DNA of 64,000 bases from Podocnemis expansa (lineage: Eukaryota; Chordata; Testudines; Podocnemididae), in assembly GCA_007922195.1 (NCBI GenBank), contig ML681990.1:40313557-40377556 (forward strand), read 5' to 3'. Positions within the stretch are counted from its first letter, which is position 1. The number at the start of each line of letters is the position of its first letter. Shown here one piece after another: positions 23,116-36,100 of this stretch. The position numbers and the translations under genes are program-made. Below the pieces are notes generated by a model. The model had not been told where the DNA came from. It saw nothing but the letters and a program-made list of their open reading frames with translations, and made no database searches.

Positions 23116-24847
23116 TTAGATTTGTTGGTATCTTCTCTTTAAAAAGCGTGTGATCAAAATGAAGGTAACAATGAGAAGCAAAATCAAAACCAGCACGATG
23201 GGAATAAACTTTGCAGCAGTCATCCCGCAGGACAGTGTTACTGTGGACAACTTAGCGCCTGCTAGAGATTTGGGCTCACAACACACCGTCCCATCAGGAT
23301 CTTCAATTTTATCCATATTCTGCTTGTACCAAGTTAATAAACCGATATTAGAGCAGGTGCATTCCAGCGGATTGTAGCTTAAATTGATTATGCTCTGGCC
23401 AGATAAGTTAGTTAGCAACTCTCGTGGTATAATATGGATCTTATTACTGGCAAAATTGAGATAGATGCTCTTGAGAGTCGAAAACGCATCTGTGCTGAAT
23501 GCAATAAGCTCATTGTGACTCAGATCAACATGCTTCAGCTTTCTGAGGGTGTGAAATGCTTGGTTATTGATAGCCCTCAGGTGACAGAATGATAAAATTA
23601 ACACCTCCAAACTGGGTACCTGGTGAAACAGATTGTCCTGTGAAATGATCCCTGGCTGAAAGATATTCCCCTGGAGGTTCAGGAGGGAAAGGTTTTGCAG
23701 CCCCTGAAAAAGGTATTGAATGTTGGTGTCAATACTGGAGTAAGAAAGGTTTAGGACGTACAAGAAATTCAGATTGCGGAAAGGACCCTGGGAAGCAGTG
23801 ATGTGAAGACGTGTAGAAGTCAAATCCAGGTGCTCCAAGTTAGCACATTCCTGAAAGGACAAATCTTGGAGCTGAAGCTGCTTGTTGTAGCTCAAATTCA
23901 GGTGCCGTAATCCAGTCAGGCCTTTTAGCTGCTTGCTGCAGCAGTTCATGTTTTGTATGCCACTGTGGCTTAAATCCAGATGTTGAAGCTTTGACAGTGT
24001 TTCTAAACAACCAGAGCCTAAGTCCAGACTCTCCCCATTTCCGCTGATGTAGAGGTGAGTGAGGGAGGGAAAGGCAGCAGAGCTAATATCACAAAGGTGC
24101 TTAAAGGCATTCCTATTGAGAATTAATTCTTCCAACTTGGTCATGCCCCTGATGTCAGGAGGTAACATGCTGAGGTAGGAGTGAGCTAGATCCAGCTTTT
24201 GGAGGTTGCCCAAACACTGAAAAATGTCAGCAGTCAGGTGAAGGAAATGCCTCCTTTGCAGACTGAGATGTTCCACAAAGATATTGCACAAATTCTGTAG
24301 CATAATAGGGGTAATAGGAAGCCCATCATCTGTGTCCTCAAATGTCCCCAACCAAAGCGTATGGATTTTGGTATGCTGCATCCCTTCTAAAATCACAGAA
24401 ATATTACTGCAACCCCCGAAGTCCAAGGTATGAACGAAGTTGGACTGAAAAGCCCCAGCTTCAATATACATAATATCATTGCCCTTCAAGGTTAGGGTTA
24501 AATTCTTCATCAGCAGCAGAATAGCAATGTCTTTTGCTGCTATTCTTTGTATGTTGTTCATTTGAAAATCCAGGTATTTGAGGTTTCTGGTTGGAAAGCC
24601 TGGAGGGAACTGCAGTGAGGAGATGTGATTGTTGCCCAAATCAAGTGTCTCTAAATTACCCAGATTCTGCATTGGAATAAATGCTAAACTGGGTAGACCT
24701 GTCTGAGTTAAGACAAGATGCTTCAGAGACTGAGGGCCAACAAACGCTGTGTCAGCCAGAAACATGAGCAGATTTCCAGTTAACACAATCGTGTTCAGAT
24801 GAGCATTGCTTTCAAAGGCACCTTCGTACACCCAATTTATTTGACAC
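23116..24847 (-). CDS. CD180: CD180 exon 3 (LRRs, membrane span, tail)
   Basis: The acceptor is ttcttttcaag before 24847; the first base completes an Arg codon and the text then reads CQINWVYEGAF. Stop TAA at 23118-23116. This exon encodes nearly all LRRs. The frame is open further upstream than its first apparent start (a GTG, Val 92), showing it is an internal exon. The LRR C-cap has two adjacent cysteines (608-609, GTVCCEPKS), one more than the usual four-Cys pattern. Confidence 0.95.
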
Positions 24848-27800
24848 CTTGAAAAGAATAGAATAATCCATCATTAGTAATACATCAATCTGATAAAATA
24901 TTCCCACTATTATACTGTCATTTAAAATGATATGTCAGCTGCAATCTCACTACATAGAAAAATGCAGTGAACTGGGGTCTTCCTTGGGTTAAAAGCTATG
25001 ATTTTCTTTGCTGAGGAGACATAGCTGATACTCAGAAGCCGCATGTATGTAAGTGAAAACTTTCTAGGGCTGACTGGGTGTGGATGTACTGACTGAGTTT
25101 GTGCATGACTATCACACAGAGATATGAGAGGCTAAGTGAGGGCGGGTTGCTCGTTTCCTTCCCTAACCAAAACCTTATCCCTATAATAAGGGAACTTTTT
25201 ATAAGGCTAGAATCTCCTCACCACATTTAATGAATGGTATTTTCATAGACAGGCAGGTGAGACGTTTGCTACAGCAAATTCGTGGTGCTGGCATAACTAA
25301 TAGATAGGATATGAGGATTTCACCCACAAATGGCCCAGTGACTTAAAAAGAGAAGGCCCAGAAACAAGCCATTTCCAACTAGCTAGGCATTCTTGATTGG
25401 CAAAACAATGCAATCCCTGTCTCCAAGGGTCTCTGAAGGTTCTGCTGTGAAGAAGGTTTCCATGGTCTGCTATGGAAGCCTTCAGTTCTTTATGTGAATT
25501 GCAAAGAACTGAAATAAAGCATCTAAACAATGGCAGATTTTAAATAAGTTCTGACTTGTGTGATTGGTGCACATGACAAAGATTGACCGTACCTTGTTAA
25601 ATCTAAATATACCAGATTCTTTAGCTTGCTGAAGGTTGAATCGTGAAGGGAAAAGAGCAAGTTAAAGCTGAAATCAAGGATTTCCGTGGTGGCTGGAAGT
25701 CTTTCAGGAATGTCTCTCAGCCCTAAATCTTCACAGCTATAGCTTTTGTTGGCTGTAACCTGTGGAAAATATATACACATATTAAATACACAGACACAGG
25801 CATACTATGGGTGTGAACCTGGAGCTCTGGATGCACATTCTGTCAAGCAGCTCCCTTAAAAATAAACCATTTAGAGACACAAGTCAAAACATATCTTTAG
25901 CGTGCACCATATCTGATCATATCCCCCTGTATTCCAAAATGTTGAACTCGAGCAATGTGAACACTTCATGTAGCACTGTATTTATAAACACCTCATAGTC
26001 CTCAAAGCTTGACCATCTGGAGAGCAGTAATGTGAGTGGAGACATTAATCCACAGACTCCTAGATGCCTAATAGTGAACACACTGAGTTTAAGGAAAAAG
26101 AAACAAAGTGCTGGAATTTGCAAAGATGGAGGTGAGTGGGCTGTGGGAAACCAGAATAGGAGTCTATTAAGTAAGGTTAAGATTCTGTCACAAATACTTT
26201 TAGAAATAGTCAGGGACAGGTCACAGCAAAGTCACAGTCCCTGACTGTTACTAAAAATACCCTGTGGAACAGAGGAAAACAGAGCTGCTTGGGCTTGCAA
26301 CCGCTCCAGCCCTGTTGCTTCAAAGGGCTGGTGTCTGATCAGCTGTTGAATGTGGGGTCTGCTGTTGGGTGGTCCCAGAGCTGAGCAGTCCATCAGTTGC
26401 TACGCAATGAAGGGCTGGCTGTTGGGGCTGGTCAGCCAATGGACAGTGCAGCATTGGCCCTGCGGATAACCAGTCAATCAGTTGTTTGGTGGCAGCTGTT
26501 CATCGAGGCCCTGGAAAGTCACGGAATCTGTGACTTCTGCAACCAAATTGTATCCTTACTTCAGCAACATACTGAAGCGTTTTCTGACATCTTAATATAA
26601 ATCTGAGATGTGATCCTGGGACTTCACAAAATGCAGCTTTCAACCACAGGCTTGGATCTTTTGGACTAGTATTAAGGCACCTCATTCTGTATTTTATTAA
26701 TTAAAATATGTAGGACAATATGAATTATTAATCCCCAATAAATAATCCATTGGTCTTGTAATAAGGCTCACTCTAAAGAAAAATCCCAGGGAGTTAAAGA
26801 TCTTGTAAAGAATAAAAAAGCTTGGCTGAAAGTGCTAAATACCATTTTATAACAGAAAATGTCTGCTCAAATATACAGGAACCAAGATGTGTTTTATACT
26901 CACAGCAAGGGACTATTCAGTATGTTTAGCTGAAACTGGACAAAAATTAATTTCTGAGAAACAGATTTTCAAATTCTTTTAAAGACTTCCCAGTCTAAGT
27001 GGAATCAAAATCATCTGTTTCTTATGCAAATGTATTCAGTTCTCTAAAGCTAAAATATGGATTTGTTAACATACTGACCGAGTTTATAGGAGTCTGTATG
27101 GTTAATCAAAATCCTAATGCTGTTGTGCATGCTCAAACACAGTCCCTCAGTGATCTGATCTATGTGACTGGGTTTAAAAAAAAAAAAAAAGCATGAAAAG
27201 TCCAACTTTATCTCAGGCTTCAAACAGATGCTGACATTTATAAGTGAAATGGAATGAATGCCCAAGGAATGGCTACTAATCAGCAACAATGGAATAAAAG
27301 TACAGGAAAGAGGCAACCACTCATCAGAGAACTTCAAGCCTTCCTCAGAGTAAGACAAGACCTTGTTTCTCAAAGGAGCCTTCAGAAAAACACTGCAACA
27401 TTGTGTCTTCAAAGAAGCTTAATTACTGCTGAAATTATCTCCAAGGAGCAAAGAACTCCTTTGAAGATTTTGTAGCCTACTCTACATATTCTCAAAGGGT
27501 GAGATTAAATATAACCAGTCTTGTCTAAAGGCCTTATCTAAACAAGATTAACTCTCAGCTTAAACAAAGCTTTGAAGAATGGAAAGTTCTGCACAAGTAT
27601 TGGTCAAACACAGGAAGAAAAAGTTGTAAAATTTAAATTTTCAGTTTTTCATTGAAATTTTGTATTTAAAAAAAAATTCAACCAACTCTATTATCTTATT
27701 TAATGAAGTAACCCACTGGCTCTCAACCAGGAGTCCATGGCCCACGAGAGTGGGGTGGTAGGTGTTGTGAGCCATCTTGAGGACCTGCCAAGCAGAATTG

Positions 27801-30073
27801 CTCTAGCCTTGGTGTCTGGTGGCTGAAGGTCTGAGTCCCAAGCTCTGGCAGTTTGTGGGTAACACCCAAAACCCCAGGGCCAATGCCCCAAGCCCAGGTA
27901 CCCCATGAAACTGAAGCCCCAAGCCCTGGCAAAAACCACACCCAGAAGCACCACAGCATGAAGCCTGGTACCCTCTCCACCAGGCCATGGAGTTTTTATA
28001 ACATGTTGGGGTGCAGGCTCTCAAAGTAAAAGGTAAAGTATTCCTGGAGCAAGTGACATTTCTATTATGGGACAGTAATAAGTTAAAAGGAAACTGTTGT
28101 TTAATATAACAACCAGGCTCTAAGAGATTCCTGCTAGACTTAAGAACAGGTATCAATCTAATGGGAGCTGATGATCAATGCAGGGCCATTAATAAACCAC
28201 AGATCAGTGATACAAGGAACCAGGGGCAGCCACAGGTGGACCCAGGTGGGCTGGAGCCCACCCATTTGGAGATGAGGCCCACCCAGCAGTGGTGTGAACA
28301 TTGCTACCATGCCTGCAGGGCCAGCTGGTGGCCATGGCCATGAGTGAAGCAGAAGCACCACTGCTGGTGCTCTGCTCTGCTCCCAGTCATGGCCACCAGT
28401 TGCTACTGGCTGGCCCCACAGCTGCTGTGGTGAAGTCTGTGCAACTGCTGGATGCAGTGGACAGGCCTCATCATGCTGCCTCTCCCCTTATCTCCTCCCA
28501 CAGCACCAATGCTAAGCAACAAGTGGAGCCAGAGCACTGGCACTCCAGATCCCCTTGTTACCTAGCAACTGGAGCATCTTGGAAAGTTTCTGGCCAGATG
28601 ACTGGAAGCTGGCCTTGGCTGGGCCCACGCTTGTGGGTTCAAGGACCTGGTCAGAAAACAGAGGCTGGCTATGCTCCTGCAAGGAGCATGTGAACTTCAC
28701 CTTCCATTAGCTAGCAGGAAGTGAATATTTTTTAGTGTGGCTTCTCATAAACCATGGACTAGCCAGTTTTGCTGAGAATTTTGCAATTTTGCCGAATTGA
28801 AAACTGAACTAAGCCCCTGCCCCATTAAATTAGGCTATAAAACTGGGGGCAAAAAGTTGCTGTACAGCTGGGTAATCAAGATGTTATTACCCCAAACTTG
28901 GACACAAAACACCTAAAATGGATTGTGTGCTAATGGACCAGTCACAAGTCTGGTCCATTATATAAGGCAAAACAGGAAGTGGTCACAAGGGTTCATTAGT
29001 GGTTTCCCTTTTGGAAACTTCCTAGATCTGTAGGCCTGGGTTTACCCTTGGGAGGACATGGTTACAGTCCTCTGCTCAAACAACTGACAGGCTAATTTCT
29101 TCAAAAACAATTCCTTTTTATTAAATGCTAATTCTAATACAATTTAAAATGCCACTTCAGGCAAAACAAGACTCCCATGATCTATATAACCTAATGCAGC
29201 ACACCATCAAAATGACAAACTCTAAAACTGCAGTTCAAAACTCATAGCATGTATTATAATGTTATGAATACTTAATGTAACAAAGCAAGAGAGCAAGCAA
29301 CCCTGTATATATATGTAAAAAACCATATTATGTTATCTGATTACCAACCTTATTACAATATATCATATAATTGTATACAATAACATTACACTAACAATAA
29401 TATTGCTACAAACTGACTATTCATCAGGCAATCACAGAATGTGTGGTATATGAGATCTGAATGTAAGCATACAGTGTTATTTACAATCAGACCATACCTT
29501 ACTTATTTTTAAAAGAGAGACTCTTATTCTCCTTCTTTTTGGTCAAATCCCTCTGGTTTATCCTGGGTCCTCCTATTCTGTCAGTGCTGCTGTCTTCTGC
29601 TTTCCTTCGTTGATCACCTAGTCTCCACATCCAAGCCTCTCAGCTCTTTGCCTTATCTACAGTTTTCATGCCTTTCCTGGCTGGTTGCTTTCTAAATGTC
29701 AATCAACAGCATTTTCCTCTTCCAGGGATAATATTTTAAACCAGTTATCTGATATGCTATTAACTTCTCTTGTTTACTCCAACTTAGACCTCCTTGAGAT
29801 CCTCCTTCCTATCTAACCAAGCCCTCCTTACAGGTGTTAGGAGTGACCTTTATTTCACCCTTTTTTAGTAGTGGTCAGTTCCTGAACACCACCTTTTGTT
29901 TCTCTTGCTCTCTCTATCATGGCCACCATTTTAGATTTCTAGCTAAATCTTGCTCCAAACTATCATAATTTGCTACTTATAAAAAGCCTTTTAAATCTAT
30001 AACTAACTATACTTTTATGCATGCCTAAACAGCATGATACCGCTAATTAGAGCAAACAAAATTCACCATGTTT

Positions 30074-30106
<33 letters not shown>

Positions 30107-33100
30107 CCCTTCTTCTTTTCCCCTTCTCATCTGTTTGCTTTTCAGCTGTGTGGCTAAATGCTGTCTGTGGTGCTGATCCCCTTAGATGGACTGGAGCAGC
30201 TTAAAAATCTCTTATAACAGCAGCCACTCAGAGCATCACCATTCAGGGTGGTAAGTCCCTATTATTGGGTGGTGTGGTTGTAGTGGGGGACTGTTTTACT
30301 ACTGCCTTTTAGATATCTGCCATGGGTAACAAAACATCTAGGCTAGCCCTAGTGAGCAAGTCTTTAAGAGGTACAGCGCAGATCTCATAACCAAGGAGGA
30401 ACTAAGATGCCAACACTATTATCACATTCTCCATATCCTGGGCTGTTTGGGGCTGCCTGCCATAATTTATACAGTCCTGAGGGCCTGTCTAAGTTACAAC
30501 GATCTCTTCCCTGCCTTATGGGATACTGCACTGCTTGCTGAATCCCTGACTTTAACATCCATGTCTTGCACCCAGCCTGCTCCATCCTGCTCACAAAGGC
30601 AGCATTTGTGAGGGACTCTTTCACAGTTCCTGCAGTGGAGGAAACCTCCCCCCAGCCAGATCCTGGAATCTGAGATTCCCTTTATGCTCCTTTCTCTAAC
30701 AGCATGGCAGGTTCTTCTGACGTTCTACCTCTCTTAGCAGGTGTTGGCCCCTCTATTGAAATGCTAACTCATTCCAGAGAACTCACAATGGCTATGTCTA
30801 CACTACAGGGCTTGGTTAAGCCAGTTTAACAAGCTCTACCAAAGCTGGCTTAAAATTGACTTCATTAAGTTGGCTTAGAGCGGCCACACTCAAAATGCCA
30901 GAAGACTGCCCACATCCACACTGGCAGCTGCTGGGTCACCCTAGGAGTGGTGCACTGTGCGTACCTGGCTCACAGTGCACCACAGCACAAATGCCCCTCT
31001 CTGCTGGCCACTCTTTACTACTGAAAGTTAGTGACCACACCACTCTCCCTGCTGTGTGTGGCAACAGGGAGCCCAGGGAGCCTGACGCAGCCCAGCAATG
31101 TGCCAGCGCAGCACTCCACCCCCTCCATGCATTGCCCAGTCTCCTCTGGCTCTGGACTAGGTGCCACAGGGCAACTGCCAGCGCAGAGGCAGGGTGCAGG
31201 AGTTGTTAAGACTCAAACACCAGGAAACAGCACATAGAGGAAGGTGAAGTCAAATCACCTGTTGTAATGGGAAAAAAATCTGCAGTCACAATCTAATTCT
31301 GCTTTCACACAATCTAAGCTAAAAGAAATAGCAACTTTCTTTCTTTCTGTGTGCTGTTTCACAAAGTTTGAATCTTAACAACTGCTTTGGTTTGCTGTTA
31401 CAGTGTGACCTGATCCAATGTCTTACACTCCCCTGCATTTATTTCCTACCATTCTGTAAGCCCCCCCATCTTCAAACCATCTGAAAAAGTGGGATTTTTC
31501 TCCCATGAAAGCTTATCCAATAAATAAATTGGTTAATCTTAAACAGTGTCTCCAGACTCCTTGTTTGTTTTTACAACAATATCAGGGGAGTCGAGCTCAG
31601 AAGGGGACACAAATGGGACTGGGCTTAGAAGAGCAAGGGGAGAGATGTGCAGGGTCCAGCTGAGAAGGGGAGAGCCAGGCAGAGTCGGGCTGAGAAGGGC
31701 AAGGGGAGAGACACATGGGTTTGGGTAGAGAAGGGGAGAGACACGCAGGGTTGGGCTGAGAAGGAGAAAGACATGCAGGGTCGGTCTGAGAGGGGGGAAC
31801 ATACGGGGTCAGACTGAGAAGATGAGATGTGGGGTTTGGGTGAGAAGGGGGCAGCTGTGGGGTTGGGATGAGAATGGGAGAGATGCAGCGTTGTGCTGGA
31901 GAAGGGGGGGAGATCCCTGATCAGATTGGGCTGAGAAGGGGGGTGTGTGGGGTTGGACTGAGAAGGGGAAAGACTCTGGATCAGGTCAGGGGACGGTGAC
32001 CTGGTCTGTAGTCCTAGGATGCAGGATTGTGGGGTTGGGCAAAGACATGGCGGGTTTTGATGTGTTGCACACAGCTGGGAATGCTCCCAACTGTGTTGTG
32101 CCTTCTATCCAGCCCCCATCCCCATGTTTCTAATAGCCAGGAGCCCAATTAAGTCAACTTAGGCCAGCTCCTGGTCCACATTGGCTGAAGCCGACTTAAT
32201 AAAGTTAACTTAACTTCTGAGTTGACGTTTCAAGTGAGAGTTATTAAATCAACTTAAGCAAATGCTTAAGTTGAATTAATACCTTCCCAGTGTGGCCAGG
32301 ACTTTAAGTCAACTAAAGGGGCTTAAAAGTTGACTTAAACCTGTAGTGCAGACATACCCAAAGATAGATATAACTTGTTAACACCACCCTCAGTAGAAGG
32401 GAAGTGCAAGTGGTTCCCTGGAGCACTGGGATGAAGACCTGGGATGGAGAGATCGTGCAGAGAACCTGAAGCACCACTTTGAGGGAGAAAGTTCAGATTG
32501 AGTTGTATTATGTTGCTTCGATGCTCAATAACATGACCCCCTATGGAAGGATGCATGCACTCAGCACTTGAATGGTTATGCATGGGAGTGAACATGCAGG
32601 CCTAGTCAATTTAAAAGATTAATGCTACTGTTAGTTTCTTGCTCTTTAACATTTGTACTGGCTAGCCATATACGTGTACCTGACAAACGCCGTCTCCCTT
32701 TCCATTTTGGAAGGGCTACATTTTAGCAGTGGAATGATACTTATAAAGGAACATGTGCACAATATAACCATCACCACAAGGAGCATGACAGACTCTGTCT
32801 GAGTTCTTCAGCATGGCAGCACTAGTAAGGAGACTCTATTTTCATACAGTGCTGTGTTAAGCCTGTTTTCTCATAGGGAGTCTCAGATTTAGTTTTGCTG
32901 AAGACAGGAGATTTAGTGGTCAGCACTGGAGGACAGATTGTAGCTCTCTTTAAGGGATCAAACTACAGACCAGTCAAGTGAGCCTGTAGATCAAAACAGG
33001 AGGACAGTGTAGTGGAATTTGCACAGAGTGGCAATGTGATGGGACAATCATGTTCACCTCCCATGGCACACTCTGCAAGCGTGGATGGCTTTTTTTGTTA

Positions 33101-36100
33101 ATGAATAAGAGAAACCTCGATGGATTGGTTTTCCAAACTTAAGTAGACACTATTGAAATGGAGAGCACATATACTGCAGAATGAAATAATGACAAATTGA
33201 AATATGTTGCATACTTTCATCAATTCAATTACAAAAGTTTGTGTCAAGGCTCACCGTTAATTTTAAATACCATATTTACATCTATAGACTTGGTGTCAGA
33301 TCCTAAACTGGTGTAAACTGACACAGCAACGTTAAATCAATGAAATTATTTTGATTTCAACAGCTGGGTAACTTCCCCTTTGAAATCTGAACAAAAAAGC
33401 GGTGTAAGCAGACGTTGGATTCTATAGGGGTATCATGGGCTGGCCCTCACCCAGACAGGTGCGGGGGCTGTAGTTAAGGAATAGGGTAGTAGCCTGTGTG
33501 TCCATGTCTCATGGATGAAGTCCAAGATGCCATCCCCTCCTCTGGGAAGCACAGCTTAGCATCTGTGGTCAGTGAAAGAGCTTCTCTGCATCAGGGTAGC
33601 GAGGCCTAGAAGCTGGAACCACTGTGATGACTGCTCTGCGTCGGGGTAGGGAAGCCTGGCAGCTGGAGCCACTGTGATGGCTCCCCTGCATCTGGGTAGT
33701 GTGGCATAGCAGCTAGTGTCTGAGATGGCTCCCTGCTGTGAATTGGCAGCATCAGGCTTCTCCCAGGGCTGGCAGTGATCATCTAAGGAGCACTGGCAGC
33801 ATGCTTTCTCTCTACTCAGCCAGCCACCTTGACTGAACTGGGAGCAGAGCCATAACGTGGCATTTTGCTGCCTGAGGCGCGTTCTGATTGGAACGCGCTC
33901 CTTCCCATTAGTGGCACTTACAGCCAGCGTCGCAAAGCCTGCTTCTTTAATAGCACGGCTCTATTGAGCCACTTCGGGCTGCCCAGGGCTTTGTCCTGTC
34001 GGCCCCACTGTAGTTACAGCACTGGCTGGGAGGCTGGCTCGTGTACCCCTCTTCTTAGCCAAGCATGCCCAGCAAATGAGGGGGACATGGCTTCCGCAAC
34101 CTGCAATATGTCTTTTACCCCTTCTCTGCCAGTGCAGGACTGATGCACCACATCATAAAGGGTTTTGTCACTTGCTATGGGGACAATGATACCAAAACTC
34201 TGTGCTTCAGTAATCACAACACATTCCCTTGTGCATGCAAAAAAGAGTTATAGGTATAGTTTGCCACAAGCAACTTAGGTGTGCACTATTGATAAAGTAC
34301 TTGTATTAGATTTTTAACTGTTCCCTGCACATTGAAGCCAAAATCACTTGGATACTCTTGGGGAGATGCTAATTAAGCACACTACTAATAAAGTAAATAA
34401 GGTATGTTTACACAAGGTCCTAGTCTAACTGGCTTCAAAACTGAGCTTGATGAATAAATAGAGAGGATGCTAAAATGAGATGGCCTAATTTGGCGAGTAA
34501 CTGATCTTTGACTACAGGTGGTAAATATGCCAGTGGCCTGTGATGGGACAGTTGATGGAGTGGGTTCTGATTTATTACAGAGAATTCTTTCTTGGATGTC
34601 TGGCTCACATATTCAGGGTTTAACTGTTTGCCGTATTGGGGTTGGGAAGGAATTTTCCCCCAGGGCAGATTGGCAAAGGGTCTTGGTGGTCTTTTGCCTT
34701 CCTCTGTCACAAGAAGCACAGGTCATTTGTCGATTGATTCTCTCTAACTTAGTCTTTAAACCATGACTTTTATAACTCAGTCATAGGTTATAGGTTTATT
34801 ACAGGAGTGGGTGGGTGAGGTTTGTGGCCTGCATTGTGCAGCAGTTCAGACTAGGCGATCATATTCGTTCCTTCTGATCTTAGAGTCTGTGAATCTGTGT
34901 GTTTGTCAATCTGCCCCTTTTTTTTCTGGTGTAAAGGAGACAGAGCAGGAGCAGTAGTCTCCCCAGGACTTGAAACTTGGGGGGGAGGGGGGTGTAGGGT
35001 GAAGTGTAGGAGGGTATTGGGGGTGCTCACTAAATTGGTGTAACACTGTTACTAGTTGACAACTCGGGGGGAGGGCTGTTGGGAAATTCAGGGGAGTATG
35101 GGGGGGATGTTAGGGAAATCTCTGAGCAGAAGTGAGGCACTTACCCTGTGCTGGGAAAACCTTGATTTGACTGGTTAGCAGCCTTTCATATCCTCCCAGC
35201 AGACTCTGAAGTGGAAGACTCTTTTTATTACTTAACAACATCGCAATATGCTGCTACACTAGCCATGGATCCAAATGTGTCTATCAGACCACAAGATTTC
35301 TCAATATTACTGGTTTACTAACTAGGAGAAGTGTTATTTAAATCACGTGTGTTGAAAACAGCAAAGCCTCACTGTACAACCAAAATGGTTATTGGATTCT
35401 GTCAGGTTATGTCTATACTTAAAGCACAGCAGCTCTTCACTGTAAATGGTACCTACATTGAGGGATGGCAGAGGTTCTCCCATCAGTGTTGGTAAGTCAC
35501 CTTCCCAAAAAGTAGTAGCTAGACTCATAAAAGAATTCTTCTGTTGACTTAGCTCTATCTGCACTGGGGGTTAGGTCATCTCTCAGGAGTGTTGATTTTC
35601 ACAGTCCTGAGTGACAATGCTGTGCCAGAGTAAGCTCCTCATGTAGGCCAGTCCTCAGACAGTGTTTTGCAAAAGTAGTAGATGCCTACAGGATGTAATG
35701 TGAAGGTGTGCTGAATTGGGGTTGAATTTATGAATTTTGATTGATGTGAAATTATATTGTGCAAAACAGCTGAAACATCTGTGCCTATGTAAACATGGAG
35801 CCACCATTACTAACCATTCCTCAAGTAGATACACACCAGACAGGGACAATGGGAAATACTTATGATTAACAACAGTACTTAGACCTCACACAGTTTCAGT
35901 TGTTTCATTAGAATAATCTTTGGGGTGGGGAGGACAGTTTAGCTTTTCCTCTGAAGGAGGGGTGAAAGTAGGAGCAGTGGAAAATTACCAGGCGTAGAAC
36001 AAAACTAGGTGACCAGCAGCAGATTAAACAAAAAACCTCACAGAGAAGGAGAGCAGACAGGCAAAGGGTGCTTGGTACAGGAGCGAGCAAAACTCGGTGA

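Larger units (their letters stand above)
30789..32361. mobile_element. Deleted (non-autonomous) Harbinger element
   Basis: Termini TGGCTATGTCTACACTACAG and, reversed, TGGGTATGTCTGCACTACAG. The left 400 bp align with the left end of the two-gene Harbinger at 48035 (both have agactgcccacatccacact and ggcagc). A remnant of the transposase leader lies at about 31080-31170. The transposase core and Myb-like gene are missing. The right end is full of 'aagttgacttaa' words, as in the full element. It contains a Penelope-derived insert and a minisatellite. Confidence 0.75.

Noticed and set aside
23150..23377. 75-codon + strand ORF
   Set aside because: Antisense shadow of CD180 exon 3.
25297..25530. 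77-codon minus ORF in CD180 intron 2
   Set aside because: Considered as an extra exon. It is not flanked by good splice sites, and exons 2 and 3 join in frame without it at the usual CD180 length.
33545..33735. Possible CRISPR-like array
   Set aside because: Units are contiguous 50-mers without unique spacers, in vertebrate DNA: a minisatellite.
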